From: Chloroflexota bacterium
GTDB taxonomy: Bacteria > Chloroflexota > Anaerolineae > Anaerolineales > Villigracilaceae
DNA length: 64,000 nt
NCBI GenBank assembly: GCA_016223135.1
Contig: JACRPQ010000005.1
Span: 364,873 to 428,872 of the forward strand
Reading direction: 5' to 3'
The translations under genes and the position numbers were made by a program. This document shows, one piece after another, positions 1-8,024 of the stretch (positions within the stretch are counted from its first letter, which is position 1; each line of letters starts with the position of its first letter). The notes below the pieces were generated by a model. It saw only the letters and a program-made list of their open reading frames with translations. It was not told the DNA's origin and did not search any database.

Positions 1-2
1 TC

Positions 3-290
3 GAGGAGACCAACCTGCACGTGAACGTGGAACGCCTGCTGTTTATCGAACCCGACATGCCCGAAGGCTCCTACGATTACCTGCATACGTACCTGTGTCA
101 TCCCCTATCGGGCAATCTTGCCGTGGGCGTCGAACCCGAAGTCGCCTCTTCGACGGAACCTTTTCCGCAAATCCATCAACTCGAATGGTTCGACCTGAAC
201 AATCCTTCCGCCTGGGAAGCCAATCAGGAAATAGGCGCGTTCAATCGTACCTGGCTGAACAGGGTGAGGGAGACGCTGAAGTCGCAATAA
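3..290 (+). CDS. Nudix hydrolase, C-terminal part (cut by window edge)
   Basis: The frame is open from base 3, so the gene starts before the window. Its first residues, E-E-T-N-L, look like the end of a Nudix box (the consensus ends R-E-x-x-E-E-x-G), and the following 90 residues are strand-rich in the way expected of the back half of the fold. Nudix enzymes hydrolyse a nucleoside diphosphate linked to another group; the substrate cannot be told from this fragment. A GTG at 21 could be taken for a start, but the Nudix-box residues lie before it. The next gene follows after 30 bases with its own ribosome binding site. The family call rests on a short motif. Confidence 0.6.
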   Translation, partial: EETNLHVNVERLLFIEPDMPEGSYDYLHTYLCHPLSGNLAVGVEPEVASSTEPFPQIHQLEWFDLNNPSAWEANQEIGAFNRTWLNRVRETLKSQ

Positions 291-320
291 ATCATCCATA
301 AACCACAGGAGATATTCACC

Positions 321-1070
321 ATGAAACTTGCTGTCCTATCCGACGTTCACGGAAACTGCTTTGCGCTCGAAACCGCGCTGGCAGACATGAAAAAAGCGGG
401 CTTTGACCGCATCGTCTGCAACGGCGACATGATCCAGAGCGGACCCCAGCCGCACGAGACCGTCCAACTATTGCGTGAGATGAACTGCTCCATCGTGATG
501 GGCAACTCCGATGCCTGGCTGTTGAGCGGGGTCGAGACCGACGCGCATCTCATCTCGGATGAGCGCCGCAAGAAACTGAACCTCGTCCGCGCATGGTCGC
601 TGAGCAAACTAACCGAAGAAGACCGCGCTTTCATCAACTCGTTTCCGCTCACAGTGAGCATTGATTTGGGTCGCGGCAGAAGCCTGCTGGCATTTCACGG
701 CTCGCCCACGTCGTTCGACCAGTTCCTTCTGCCGTCCACGTCTGAAGATGAATTTCAGGAAATCCTCAAGCCCTACGCAGAGAGCATCCTCACCGGCGGA
801 CACATGCACCTGCAATACACGCGCCGCCTGCGCGACAGCCAGAACTTTTTTTTCAATCCTGGCAGCGTCGGCGTGGCATATAACCACGAGCAATCGGGCG
901 ACAAGGGCTTTCTCGACCCATGGGCGGAATACGCAATGTTGACCGTTGACGGAATGCAGATGAGTCTCGAATTCCGCCGCGTACCGCTCGACATGGAAAA
1001 GATGGCAGAGATCTATCGCACCAGCGACAGACCGTTTGCAGATGAGGCGATGAGTCAGTACGCCATGTAG
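321..1070 (+). CDS. Calcineurin-like metallophosphoesterase (YfcE/MJ0936-like)
   Basis: A 249-residue cytoplasmic phosphoesterase of the Metallophos_2 type. The metal-binding motifs appear in order: SDVHGN (residues 7-12), GD (35-36), GNSD (61-64), His126 in FHGSP, and GGHMH (159-163), the last replacing the usual GHTH. The family hydrolyses phosphodiesters or phosphomonoesters using two metal ions; the substrate here is unknown. No signal peptide or membrane segment is visible. The ATG at 321 is preceded by AGGAGA at a normal distance. It is followed after 14 bases by azlC, so the two may be co-transcribed, though no functional link is evident. Confidence 0.88.
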   Translation: MKLAVLSDVHGNCFALETALADMKKAGFDRIVCNGDMIQSGPQPHETVQLLREMNCSIVMGNSDAWLLSGVETDAHLISDERRKKLNLVRAWSLSKLTEEDRAFINSFPLTVSIDLGRGRSLLAFHGSPTSFDQFLLPSTSEDEFQEILKPYAESILTGGHMHLQYTRRLRDSQNFFFNPGSVGVAYNHEQSGDKGFLDPWAEYAMLTVDGMQMSLEFRRVPLDMEKMAEIYRTSDRPFADEAMSQYAM

Positions 1071-1084
1071 GCAGAAAGGCAAGC

Positions 1085-1777
1085 ATGAATACAGGAGTGA
1101 AATTTACCCCAGTCGGTTTTCTAAAAGGCGTCCGTCAGACGCTTCCGCTTGCGATCAGCGTTTTTGTGTATGTGGCGCTGTTCGGGATGCTGGCGCGGCA
1201 GGCAGGATTATCGCTTATGGAGTCCATGCTGATGAGCGGAATTGTGTTTGCCGGCGGCTCGCAATTGATCGCCCTCGAGATGTGGCATTTACCCTTACCC
1301 ATCCTGGCAATCGTCGTCACGACCCTGATTGTGAACCTGCGGCATGTGCTCATGGGCGCCGCGCTTCGACCGCACCTGGAGAATCTATCGCCCAAACGCG
1401 TATACGCTCTTGCCTTTTTCATGGTGGATGAAAGTTGGGCGCTGACCATGCGCGAATTTCACGATGGACATAAAGACGCGGCATTTCTGCTGGGCAGCGG
1501 ATGCACCATCCTTATCACCGGGCAGGTTTCCACCGCATTTGGCTATCTGTTCGGCGCAGTCATCCGCGATCCGTCGCTTTGGGGATTGGACTTTGCCTTC
1601 CTGGCGGTTTTCACCGCATTGCTGATTGGCATGTGGAAAGGGAAAGCGAATCTGTTGCCATGGCTCGCTGCCGCACTGGTATCGCTTGCCGCGGCATATA
1701 CCCTGCCCGGAAAATGGTACATCCTGTGCGGCGGGCTGGCAGGTAGTTTGGCAGGAGCATGGAGCCATGAATCTTGA
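1085..1777 (+). CDS. azlC: AzlC family branched-chain amino acid exporter, large subunit
   Basis: A 230-residue membrane protein with about six hydrophobic segments and the family pattern near residues 45-65 (M-S-G-I-V-F-A-G-G-S-Q), followed by a conserved N-L-R-H loop near residue 90. AzlC and the small AzlD subunit together export branched-chain amino acids and their analogues. The next gene overlaps by 11 bases and encodes AzlD, which confirms the assignment. The start follows AGAAAGG. Nothing in the sequence indicates the regulator. Confidence 0.9.
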   Translation: MNTGVKFTPVGFLKGVRQTLPLAISVFVYVALFGMLARQAGLSLMESMLMSGIVFAGGSQLIALEMWHLPLPILAIVVTTLIVNLRHVLMGAALRPHLENLSPKRVYALAFFMVDESWALTMREFHDGHKDAAFLLGSGCTILITGQVSTAFGYLFGAVIRDPSLWGLDFAFLAVFTALLIGMWKGKANLLPWLAAALVSLAAAYTLPGKWYILCGGLAGSLAGAWSHES

Positions 1778-2069
1778 CCCTTTGACTTTGACTGCCATTC
1801 TTGGAATGGCGCTGGTCACATACCTTACCCGCGCAGGCGGCATTTGGTTAATGGAGCGTTTCGCACCCTCGAAGAAAGTCGAAGCCGCGCTGCGTGCCAT
1901 CCCCGGAGCAGTCCTGATTTCCATTGTCGTGCCTGCGGTGGCAAAACAAGGCTTGCCAGAAATGTTTGCCACATTCGTGACTGGCGCGGCTGTCTGGCGG
2001 ACAAAAAATCCTTTGGGCGCGATGCTGGTCGGCGTCATCACCATCATCCTGTTCAGGCGATTTATATAA
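1767..2069 (+). CDS. azlD: AzlD family branched-chain amino acid exporter, small subunit
   Basis: A 100-residue membrane protein with three to four hydrophobic segments and the AzlD pattern T-Y-L-T-R near the N-terminus, followed by V-E-A-A-L-R-A-I-P-G-A-V. It is the obligate partner of AzlC in the inner membrane. The ATG at 1767 lies inside the end of azlC (11-base overlap), so the two are translationally coupled. A longer frame reaching back to 1626 lies inside azlC and has no family support, so it was not used. Confidence 0.88.
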   Translation: MNLDPLTLTAILGMALVTYLTRAGGIWLMERFAPSKKVEAALRAIPGAVLISIVVPAVAKQGLPEMFATFVTGAAVWRTKNPLGAMLVGVITIILFRRFI

Positions 2070-2108
2070 AAAGCATTTAGGATCACTCACAAATCAAAGG
2101 AGAGGACC

Positions 2109-2990
2109 ATGTCCAAACTCAACCAGCAATTTCGATTACCCGATGGTCGCAGATTTGGTTACGATGAACACGGACCGTCGGATGGAAAGCCGCTCTTCTA
2201 TTTTCACGGCTCGCCGGGTTCACGCCGCGAAGTCACGCTGTATGTACGTGAAGAGATTCTGTACTCGCTCAATATCCGCTTGATCGCCATGGACCGCCCG
2301 GGCATGGGACTTTCCGATTTCCAGCCCGCTCGCCGTCTGCTGGATTTTCCCGGCGATGTTCTTGCACTTGCAGATCATTTGAGCGTCGAGCGTTTCTCTC
2401 TCCTGGCTTATTCGCTCGGCGGCCCCTACGGGTTTGCCTGCGCGTTTGCGATCCCACAGCGACTGCACCGAGTGGGTATTATCAGCGGCGCCGCGTTGTT
2501 TACCGAGTCCGAGTTGATGGAAACTGTCAACGAAGGAACACGCAAATTCCTGACCCTGCCGCGCGAGAAACCTTTCCTTTCGCATTTGTTCATCGGGCTG
2601 ATGCTCGGTGTCATGCCGCGCCTCGCTCCCCAGTGGTTTGTTGCCCAGGCTAATTCCCTTCTTCCCAAACCCGACCGCGTACTTCTGATAACAAATCCCA
2701 TGCTTCAACATGGATTCGTCAACACAGTACGCGAAGCGACTCGGCAGGGGACGCGCGGTGCACATCACGAATCCCTGCTCGCGGTTACGGAGTACGGTTT
2801 CCGCTTGCAGGATATTCAAACGCCGGTGATCATCTGGCATGGGGAAAAGGATAAAAATATCCCTGTGGAAATGGCGCGTTTTGCTGCCTCAGCCATCCCA
2901 AACTGTGAAGCGAAGTTTTATCCGAACGAAGGACACCTGTCGCTGTTCAAAAAACACGCCGAGGAAATTGTCCGCGCGTTGGTGGCATGA
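2109..2990 (+). CDS. Alpha/beta hydrolase
   Basis: A 293-residue cytoplasmic alpha/beta-hydrolase fold protein. The oxyanion-hole region is YFHGSPGSRR (residues 31-40). The nucleophile is Ser102 in AYSLGG, a small-residue variant of GxSxG. The acid lies in the region WHGEKDKNIP and the catalytic histidine is His276 in NEGH. Lipase, epoxide hydrolase and ester hydrolase relatives share this layout and the substrate cannot be read from sequence. The ATG at 2109 follows AAAGGAGAGG. The next hydrolase gene overlaps by 4 bases (ATGA), suggesting an operon of two hydrolases. Confidence 0.85.
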   Translation: MSKLNQQFRLPDGRRFGYDEHGPSDGKPLFYFHGSPGSRREVTLYVREEILYSLNIRLIAMDRPGMGLSDFQPARRLLDFPGDVLALADHLSVERFSLLAYSLGGPYGFACAFAIPQRLHRVGIISGAALFTESELMETVNEGTRKFLTLPREKPFLSHLFIGLMLGVMPRLAPQWFVAQANSLLPKPDRVLLITNPMLQHGFVNTVREATRQGTRGAHHESLLAVTEYGFRLQDIQTPVIIWHGEKDKNIPVEMARFAASAIPNCEAKFYPNEGHLSLFKKHAEEIVRALVA

Positions 2991-4006
2991 TGAGACGCAT
3001 CATTGTTTGGATTTTGCTGACTGTCCTCCTCGCCGCGTGCGGACGCGCCGCCCCGCATCGTTCCGCCCCCGCGCCTGATTCTGACCATTCGGCTTTTCGC
3101 TCCGCTGACGTGACGATTGACACCGGCGCGGTCACGCTCGCAGGGACGCTGCTCACCCCGCTCGAAGGAACGCCCGCGCCTGCCGTCATCATCATCCCCG
3201 GTTCGGGCGCGGCGACGCGGAACGGCAGTTGGAATATGTATCGAAGCATTGGCGAGTATCTCGCCGAGCGCGGCATCGCTGTCCTGCTCTACGACAAGCG
3301 CGGCGTCGGCGGCTCGACGGGTGACTGGGAATCCGAGACCTTCGACGAGCGCGCGCAGGATGTGGCGGCGATGATCGCGTTTCTGCAAACCCGCGCCGAA
3401 ATTGACCCCGACCGCATCGGACTCATCGGTCACAGCCAGGGCGCGTACATCGCTCCGCTGGTAGTTGCGAAGCACTCGAAGGATGTGAAGTTCGTGGTGT
3501 TGCTCGCGGGTTCAGGGCAAAAAGTTTGGGATCAAATTTTGACGAACGAACGCGCCGAGTCGCTGGGCAATGGACTGAGCGAAGAGGAAGTGAACGAGAG
3601 AGTCTCCGGCTTGGAAGGTCAACTTCGGTTTCTTCAAAAAGTACAATCTCCATGCCGTTTCTTCAAAGCGCATTACCTGTGCTTTGTGTTGGACTATGAC
3701 CCCGCGCCCGCGCTCCAAGCCTTGACCGTGCCCACGCTCGCCCTCTACGCCGAGCTGGATACGCAGGTCCCGCCCGATGTGAACATTCCGCTGATCGAGA
3801 CAGCATTAAAATCGGCAGGCAACCAGGATTACATCATTCACACCTTCGAGAAAGCCAATCACTGGTTCGCGCCCGCCGAACTCGGCACGACTGCCGAAAT
3901 ACGCGAACTCATGCAAAACCGCAACGGCTATGATTTTGTCCCTGGATTTTTGGAGATGATCGGAGACTGGATTGAATCGCATTGGAATTCGAGTCGCGCA
4001 CTATGA
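2987..4006 (+). CDS. Alpha/beta hydrolase lipoprotein
   Basis: A 339-residue exported hydrolase. The N-terminus is a lipoprotein signal peptide ending LLAAC, with lipid-modified Cys18, followed by a short Pro/Ala/Ser linker. The hydrolase domain shows a PGSG oxyanion region (71-74), the nucleophile Ser150 in GHSQG, an acid in the ELDTQV strand (about residue 257) and His in ANHWF (about 288). It resembles the peptidase S9/acyl-CoA thioesterase-like branch of the superfamily. It should sit on the outer face of the cytoplasmic membrane. It overlaps the preceding cytoplasmic hydrolase by 4 bases and ends 8 bases before the stop of the convergent kinase gene. Substrate unknown. Confidence 0.85.
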   Translation: MMRRIIVWILLTVLLAACGRAAPHRSAPAPDSDHSAFRSADVTIDTGAVTLAGTLLTPLEGTPAPAVIIIPGSGAATRNGSWNMYRSIGEYLAERGIAVLLYDKRGVGGSTGDWESETFDERAQDVAAMIAFLQTRAEIDPDRIGLIGHSQGAYIAPLVVAKHSKDVKFVVLLAGSGQKVWDQILTNERAESLGNGLSEEEVNERVSGLEGQLRFLQKVQSPCRFFKAHYLCFVLDYDPAPALQALTVPTLALYAELDTQVPPDVNIPLIETALKSAGNQDYIIHTFEKANHWFAPAELGTTAEIRELMQNRNGYDFVPGFLEMIGDWIESHWNSSRAL

Positions 4007-4014
4007 AGTAATGT

Positions 4015-5805
4015 TCAGCGCGCCGAAAGCGGAATCTTGACTTGAATGTGTGTGCCGGCGTTGAGCGCGCTTTCAATGGCAAATGTTCCGCCCACTTTTT
4101 CCGCCCGCTCGCGCATTGTGATCATTCCGAGATGCCCTGGAAATTCCGCGCCGGTATCGAACCCTGTTCCATCGTCCGAAATTTCCAGCCTCAATTCGTT
4201 ACCTGCCACTTTCAACAAGACCTTCACCTGTTGCGCCCGCGCGTGCTTGACGATGTTGTTCAGCGCCTCCTGTGCGATGCGATAGAGGGACTCTTTCACG
4301 TCCAGCGAGACATCGGGTTCAGTCTCCGCTTCGAGCGTGACCTTGAGTGGGTGCCGCGCGCCCAAAGCGTTGACCAACTTCCCCAGCGCGGCGACCAGTC
4401 CCTCGGTCTGGAGCGATTCGGGGCGCAACTCGAAAATGAGGGCGCGCATCTCGGCAAGTCCTGCCTCCGAGAGCGAGAGAATGTAGTCCAACGGCTGCAC
4501 CGCTTGAGTCGGATCGCGGTCCAGGAGCGTCCGCGCCGTACGCGCGCCCAGCACGATGCCATACAACGCCTGCGAAACGGAATCGTGCAGCTCGCGCGCC
4601 AGTTTCTGCCTTTCCTCCAATGCGGCAAGTTGCCCCGCCTGTTCATAGAGACGCGCGTTCTCGAGGGCGACCGCCACCTGATCCGCCAGCGATTGCAGGA
4701 CGACCAAGTCGCTTTCATCGAATCCGTTGACCTGATCGCTTTCCACATCAATTACGCCAATTACCTGTCCCTTGATCTTGATAGGGATGGCTGTTTCTGA
4801 ACGGGTTTGGTCATTTTTGGATGGGATGAAGCGCGGGTCTTTCATTACGTCTGGGACGACCAACGCTTCGCCTGTCCCAGCCACCCAGCCAGAGATCCCC
4901 TCCTTTCCGACAATGGGTGTTATATCCTCGCAGCATCGAAAGAGCTCGTCTTCGGGCGGGGCGGCATTGCGGGTTTTGAATACAACCCGTTCCCCTTCCA
5001 CCATACCGATATGAACGTGATGATAACCAAAGGATTCCCGTATTATGCGGGCGGTTTCCACGAGCAGCTGATCGAGCGAAAGAATGGATGTTATGCGCGC
5101 ACCCACTTCGCTGATGACGCGAAACTGCTCGGCGCGGCGCTGTTCGCGTGCGAACAGGCGGGCGTTCTCGATGGCAACCGCGGCTTGATTGGCAAACGCC
5201 ATCGCCAGTTCAACGCGGGAGGCGTTGTAATAATTTGCTTCGGGATGAGCCAGGGCAAGTACGCCAATGCTCTGACTACGAAAGACCAGCGGCGCGTTCA
5301 TCCATGAATTGAGTCCGTGTAAATTCTGTGCGGCAAGATTTTTTCTCATGTGTTGTGCCAGGGGTGTCTCGGCGTTCAAGTCTGGCACGAAGGCAGGTTC
5401 TTTTTTCGAAAGCATGGCGCGGGTCTTGACATGTTCGTTCAGGGGAATGCGCGAACCCGGCTGTGGCATTCCCTCGCCGCGCGTGGCAAGAATCAAAAGA
5501 TCGTTCTCATCCAGAATGCTGATGCTGGCGAGTTGATATTCCACTACTTCTTTCAATTGATCGAGAATCAACCCAAGCAGGGGTTCCAGTTCGAGCGTGG
5601 TGGTGATGTTGTAAGAAACACGCAACAGCGTGGCTAATTCGCGCGTCCGTTCCTCCACGCGCCGCTCGAGTTCGTGCTCGGTCTTTCTCAAAGCAGCATT
5701 TGCCGCGGCGAGTTCTGCGTTCGTTTTCTGCAGTTCCTCGCGCAGGCGGGCAAATTCCAAAGGCGATAAGCCCGGTTCTTCGTGCGGAGAGATGGGAGAT
5801 GTCAC
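4015..5805 (-). CDS. GAF-GAF sensor histidine kinase (NarL-type partner)
   Basis: A soluble sensor kinase of about 596 residues: an N-terminal coiled coil rich in E/L/R (about 20-65), two GAF domains (about 70-215 and 235-380), a HisKA_3 dimerisation domain with the phospho-accepting His in LARELHDSVSQ (about residue 407), and a HATPase_c domain ending the protein, with the N-box LNNIVKHA. It should autophosphorylate in response to a small ligand or redox state sensed by the GAF domains and pass the phosphate to the regulator encoded 32 bases upstream. No ATG is available: a TTG at 5817 and a GTG at 5805 are possible, and the GTG is preferred because AAGGG precedes it closely. Confidence 0.87.
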   Translation of the reverse strand: MTSPISPHEEPGLSPLEFARLREELQKTNAELAAANAALRKTEHELERRVEERTRELATLLRVSYNITTTLELEPLLGLILDQLKEVVEYQLASISILDENDLLILATRGEGMPQPGSRIPLNEHVKTRAMLSKKEPAFVPDLNAETPLAQHMRKNLAAQNLHGLNSWMNAPLVFRSQSIGVLALAHPEANYYNASRVELAMAFANQAAVAIENARLFAREQRRAEQFRVISEVGARITSILSLDQLLVETARIIRESFGYHHVHIGMVEGERVVFKTRNAAPPEDELFRCCEDITPIVGKEGISGWVAGTGEALVVPDVMKDPRFIPSKNDQTRSETAIPIKIKGQVIGVIDVESDQVNGFDESDLVVLQSLADQVAVALENARLYEQAGQLAALEERQKLARELHDSVSQALYGIVLGARTARTLLDRDPTQAVQPLDYILSLSEAGLAEMRALIFELRPESLQTEGLVAALGKLVNALGARHPLKVTLEAETEPDVSLDVKESLYRIAQEALNNIVKHARAQQVKVLLKVAGNELRLEISDDGTGFDTGAEFPGHLGMITMRERAEKVGGTFAIESALNAGTHIQVKIPLSAR

Positions 5806-5849
5806 ATTACCCTTCAATTCGCCATGCCGTCAAAAGCTGCGGCAGGCTT

Positions 5850-6476
5850 TCAGGAGACCAATCCAATCTTCACGGCATACAATGCGGCTTGCGTGCGGCT
5901 GGATAACCCCAACTTCATCAGGATATTGCTCACATGCGTTTTGACCGTTTTTTCGCCAATCACCAGTTCGTTGGCAATCTCCTTGTTCGAACGTCCCAAC
6001 GCCAGCAGGCGCAGCACATCCGTCTCGCGCTCGGTCAGTTTTTCGGGGCTGTCGGGCGCTTTGATTTCGCGCACCAGCCTCGCGGCGGCTTGCGGCGAAA
6101 GTTGCACCTGTCCGTTTGCGGCGGCTTTGATGGCGCGGCAAAGTTCGTCGGCTTGGGTGTCCTTGAGAAGATATCCAATCGCCCCGGCGCGGATTGCCCC
6201 CACGACCTTCTCATCTTCCAATACACTGGTCAGCGCAATGACCTCCACATCGGGAAATTCTTTGCGCAAGTTTTGAATTGCCGTGATGCCATCCATGACC
6301 GGCATGACCAGGTCCATCAAAACGACCTGGGGATGCAGTTTGCGGACTTGCTCGATCCCCTCCGCTCCATTCGACGCCTCGCCCACGACCTCCAGGTCTG
6401 GATCGAGCGAAAGAAACATGCGCAGCCCCTGACGGACTACGCTGTGATCGTCAACAAGAAGAACGCGGATGGACAT
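5850..6476 (-). CDS. NarL/FixJ family response regulator
   Basis: A 208-residue regulator: receiver domain with acidic pair D9-D10 and phosphorylation site Asp55 (VVLMD), conserved T/K positions (ALTS and LLKD), then a LuxR-type HTH (LTERETDVLRLLALGRSNKEIA... about 145-205). It is the first gene of a two-gene operon with the GAF kinase and should be its partner. The frame can be extended upstream to 6608, but ATG 6476 is chosen because a consensus promoter (TTGACA, 17-base spacer, TATAAT) ends six bases before it. Any earlier start would lie upstream of the transcription start. Target genes are unknown; the pair is probably self-regulated or constitutive. Confidence 0.92.
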   Translation of the reverse strand: MSIRVLLVDDHSVVRQGLRMFLSLDPDLEVVGEASNGAEGIEQVRKLHPQVVLMDLVMPVMDGITAIQNLRKEFPDVEVIALTSVLEDEKVVGAIRAGAIGYLLKDTQADELCRAIKAAANGQVQLSPQAAARLVREIKAPDSPEKLTERETDVLRLLALGRSNKEIANELVIGEKTVKTHVSNILMKLGLSSRTQAALYAVKIGLVS

Positions 6477-6482
6477 GAGTGG

Positions 6483-6511
6483 ATTATATGAAGCGGGAGA
6501 ATCCGTGTCAA
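6483..6511 (-). promoter_or_regulatory. Consensus sigma-70 promoter, apparently leaderless
   Basis: On the minus strand TTGACA (6511-6506) and TATAAT (6488-6483) match the consensus exactly and are 17 bases apart. The expected transcription start falls within a base or two of the ATG at 6476, so the regulator mRNA would have essentially no leader. No Shine-Dalgarno sequence lies between. Confidence 0.7.
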
Positions 6512-6608
6512 TCGTTTCGTCCTGGCAGTAGGATATCGAAGCAAGACCTTTGTCACGAAGCAAACTCGGAAAAAGAGCCCTGAAATCCGAGAACTCTATT
6601 AACCTCAA

Positions 6609-6725
6609 TTCGGGATAAACGCTCGCGTCCGAAAATTCACCGCCGAGACACTGAGTTTGCAGAGATTTTTGGTTTTTCTCAGCGTTCTCTGCGTCTCTCT
6701 GCGGTGAGAAAGTCCTTATCCCGAA
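6609..6725. repeat. Intergenic palindromic element (type A)
   Basis: A 117-base imperfect palindrome bounded by TTCGGGATAA and TTATCCCGAA, with an inner arm CACCGCCGAGAC paired with a GTCTCTCTGCGGTG-like arm. It lies in the 566-base gene-free stretch 6477-7042. It has the look of a dispersed non-coding repeat. No gene was recognised in that stretch; the short frames in it look accidental. Confidence 0.55.
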
Positions 6726-6750
6726 CTGACGTCTATTAGAGAGCGTTTAA

Positions 6751-6807
6751 AAGTCGTCGGGTAAGATTGATGAAAGGTCACATTCACCAAACTTACCCGC
6801 CTGACTT
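6751..6807. repeat. Short inverted repeat
   Basis: Inverted arms AAGTCGTCGGGTAAG (6751-6765) and CTTACCCGCCTGACTT (6792-6807) enclose about 26 bases that include GGTCACATTCACC. A related segment (GTGACATTCACTAACTTACC) lies near 11606-11626, so this belongs to a dispersed family. The remainder of the stretch up to 7042 shows nothing recognisable. Confidence 0.45.
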
Positions 6808-7042
6808 GAAGTATGCCGAATGGCAACTGTTTTCGAATTCTTGCCAACGCCACTTTTGGATGTCCGCAGAAATGGAAAAAATGGCAAATTATCAGCGGCA
6901 TCCTGTATGTGAACCACAGCGCTACCAATGGAGGATGTTGCTGTCCAAATTTGCACCTGGCGTACCCTGCTATTGTATGGGCGCTGGAAGGGCGATGGAT
7001 TGTGGGAACAGATCAATGAGGCTCTGGTAAAGCAGGTACGCA

Positions 7043-7651
7043 TTAAGCGTTTGAGTGTTGGGCGCTCTCGACGACTGCCTTACGGTTGAGAATCATGTCC
7101 ATCACGCTTCGCCGGGGAATACCCTCATAAAGCAGGATCATCAGAAGGCTAATGCCTCCATTGAGAAGGATCAGATTCAATCCATCCTGAATCAAAATGT
7201 GATAGCGCCCGGCTTGATTCAGGGGCAACGCCGACTGGAGCAGTTCGAGAAAGCGGTTGCCATTGGGATAAAGGCTTCCGCAAATGTTTGCCAGAAAGGT
7301 AAGTTCGTTGCCGATTCCCGTCCGGACGATGCGGCTGTTTTCCACTATCAGAATGGTGGCGGTGGTCAAGCCGCCCAGAATAACCGCCACCAGCACAATC
7401 TGCATGGATGGGGAAAAGCGTCTGGCAAAACGCTCCGCCACACGTTGGGCAAGCGCGCTTCCCACCCAGACCACTAGCACGAGCGGAATCAGGAGGAGGA
7501 ACATATCCCTCCACCAGGTCGAAACCGGAGGGAAGGTAATCGGTGTGCGAGTAAAACCAACCTGGTGCCATTGATTGAGCCACAGTACACTGCTGCAGGC
7601 AATGAGTATGGCAAGAATGAACAATTGTTTTAGCGGGGTGTTGATGGTCAT
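7043..7651 (-). CDS. Hypothetical membrane protein
   Basis: A 202-residue protein with about four to five hydrophobic segments (roughly residues 8-25, 48-68, 84-104 and 155-175) and no recognised family motif. It reads in the same direction as the peroxidase, SCO and multicopper oxidase genes but is separated from the peroxidase gene by 373 bases containing two palindromic repeats, so membership of that operon is possible rather than shown. The frame, length and membrane pattern make it a believable gene. Function unknown; it could be a membrane anchor or electron-transfer partner, which is only a guess from position. Confidence 0.55.
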   Translation of the reverse strand: MTINTPLKQLFILAILIACSSVLWLNQWHQVGFTRTPITFPPVSTWWRDMFLLLIPLVLVVWVGSALAQRVAERFARRFSPSMQIVLVAVILGGLTTATILIVENSRIVRTGIGNELTFLANICGSLYPNGNRFLELLQSALPLNQAGRYHILIQDGLNLILLNGGISLLMILLYEGIPRRSVMDMILNRKAVVESAQHSNA

Positions 7652-7684
7652 GGCAGGTTCAAGCCTCCTGTTTCACTTGCAAAG

Positions 7685-7764
7685 TATCGGAAAATCGTCC
7701 CGAAAGATGTTTGCTTTTTCAAGCGTTTACCGCAACCTTCGGGGCGTTTTTCCAATTGCCGATA
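7685..7764. repeat. Intergenic palindromic element (type B), copy 1
   Basis: Bounded by TATCGG and CCGATA, with inner arms CGTCCCGAAAG and CTTCGGGGCG separated by a T-rich loop. It closely resembles the element at 11651-11748 and more loosely the one at 14479-14549, all in gaps of the same minus-strand cluster. Confidence 0.55.
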
Positions 7765-7797
7765 ACGTCAATCTAGCCACCCGACACTTTTGTTTTA

Positions 7798-7859
7798 GGA
7801 CGCAGATGAACGCTGATTTGCGCTGATTTAGTTGTTTCTTTCTGCGTTTTTCAGCGTCC
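7798..7859. repeat. Intergenic palindromic element (type C)
   Basis: A 62-base imperfect hairpin bounded by GGACGC and GCGTCC, with internal repeats of CGCTGATTT. The rest of the gap up to 8024 shows no gene. Confidence 0.45.
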
Positions 7860-8024
7860 CATTTGAAACTGTCATGTCGCTAGATATTGTTTATTTACTT
7901 ATGTCACGCAGAGGGTGCGCCGCACCTTCGCTGCCAAAAAAAGTCCCAAGCCGTGTTTTGACTGTTTTTGTGGGTATATCTACCCGTATGGTGCGACGCA
8001 CTGCGTAAAGTGAGCTAATTAATC

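Noticed and set aside
6767-7030. 87- and 68-residue plus-strand frames in the gap 6477-7042
   Set aside because: No ribosome binding site, no family likeness, and they begin in a palindromic repeat.
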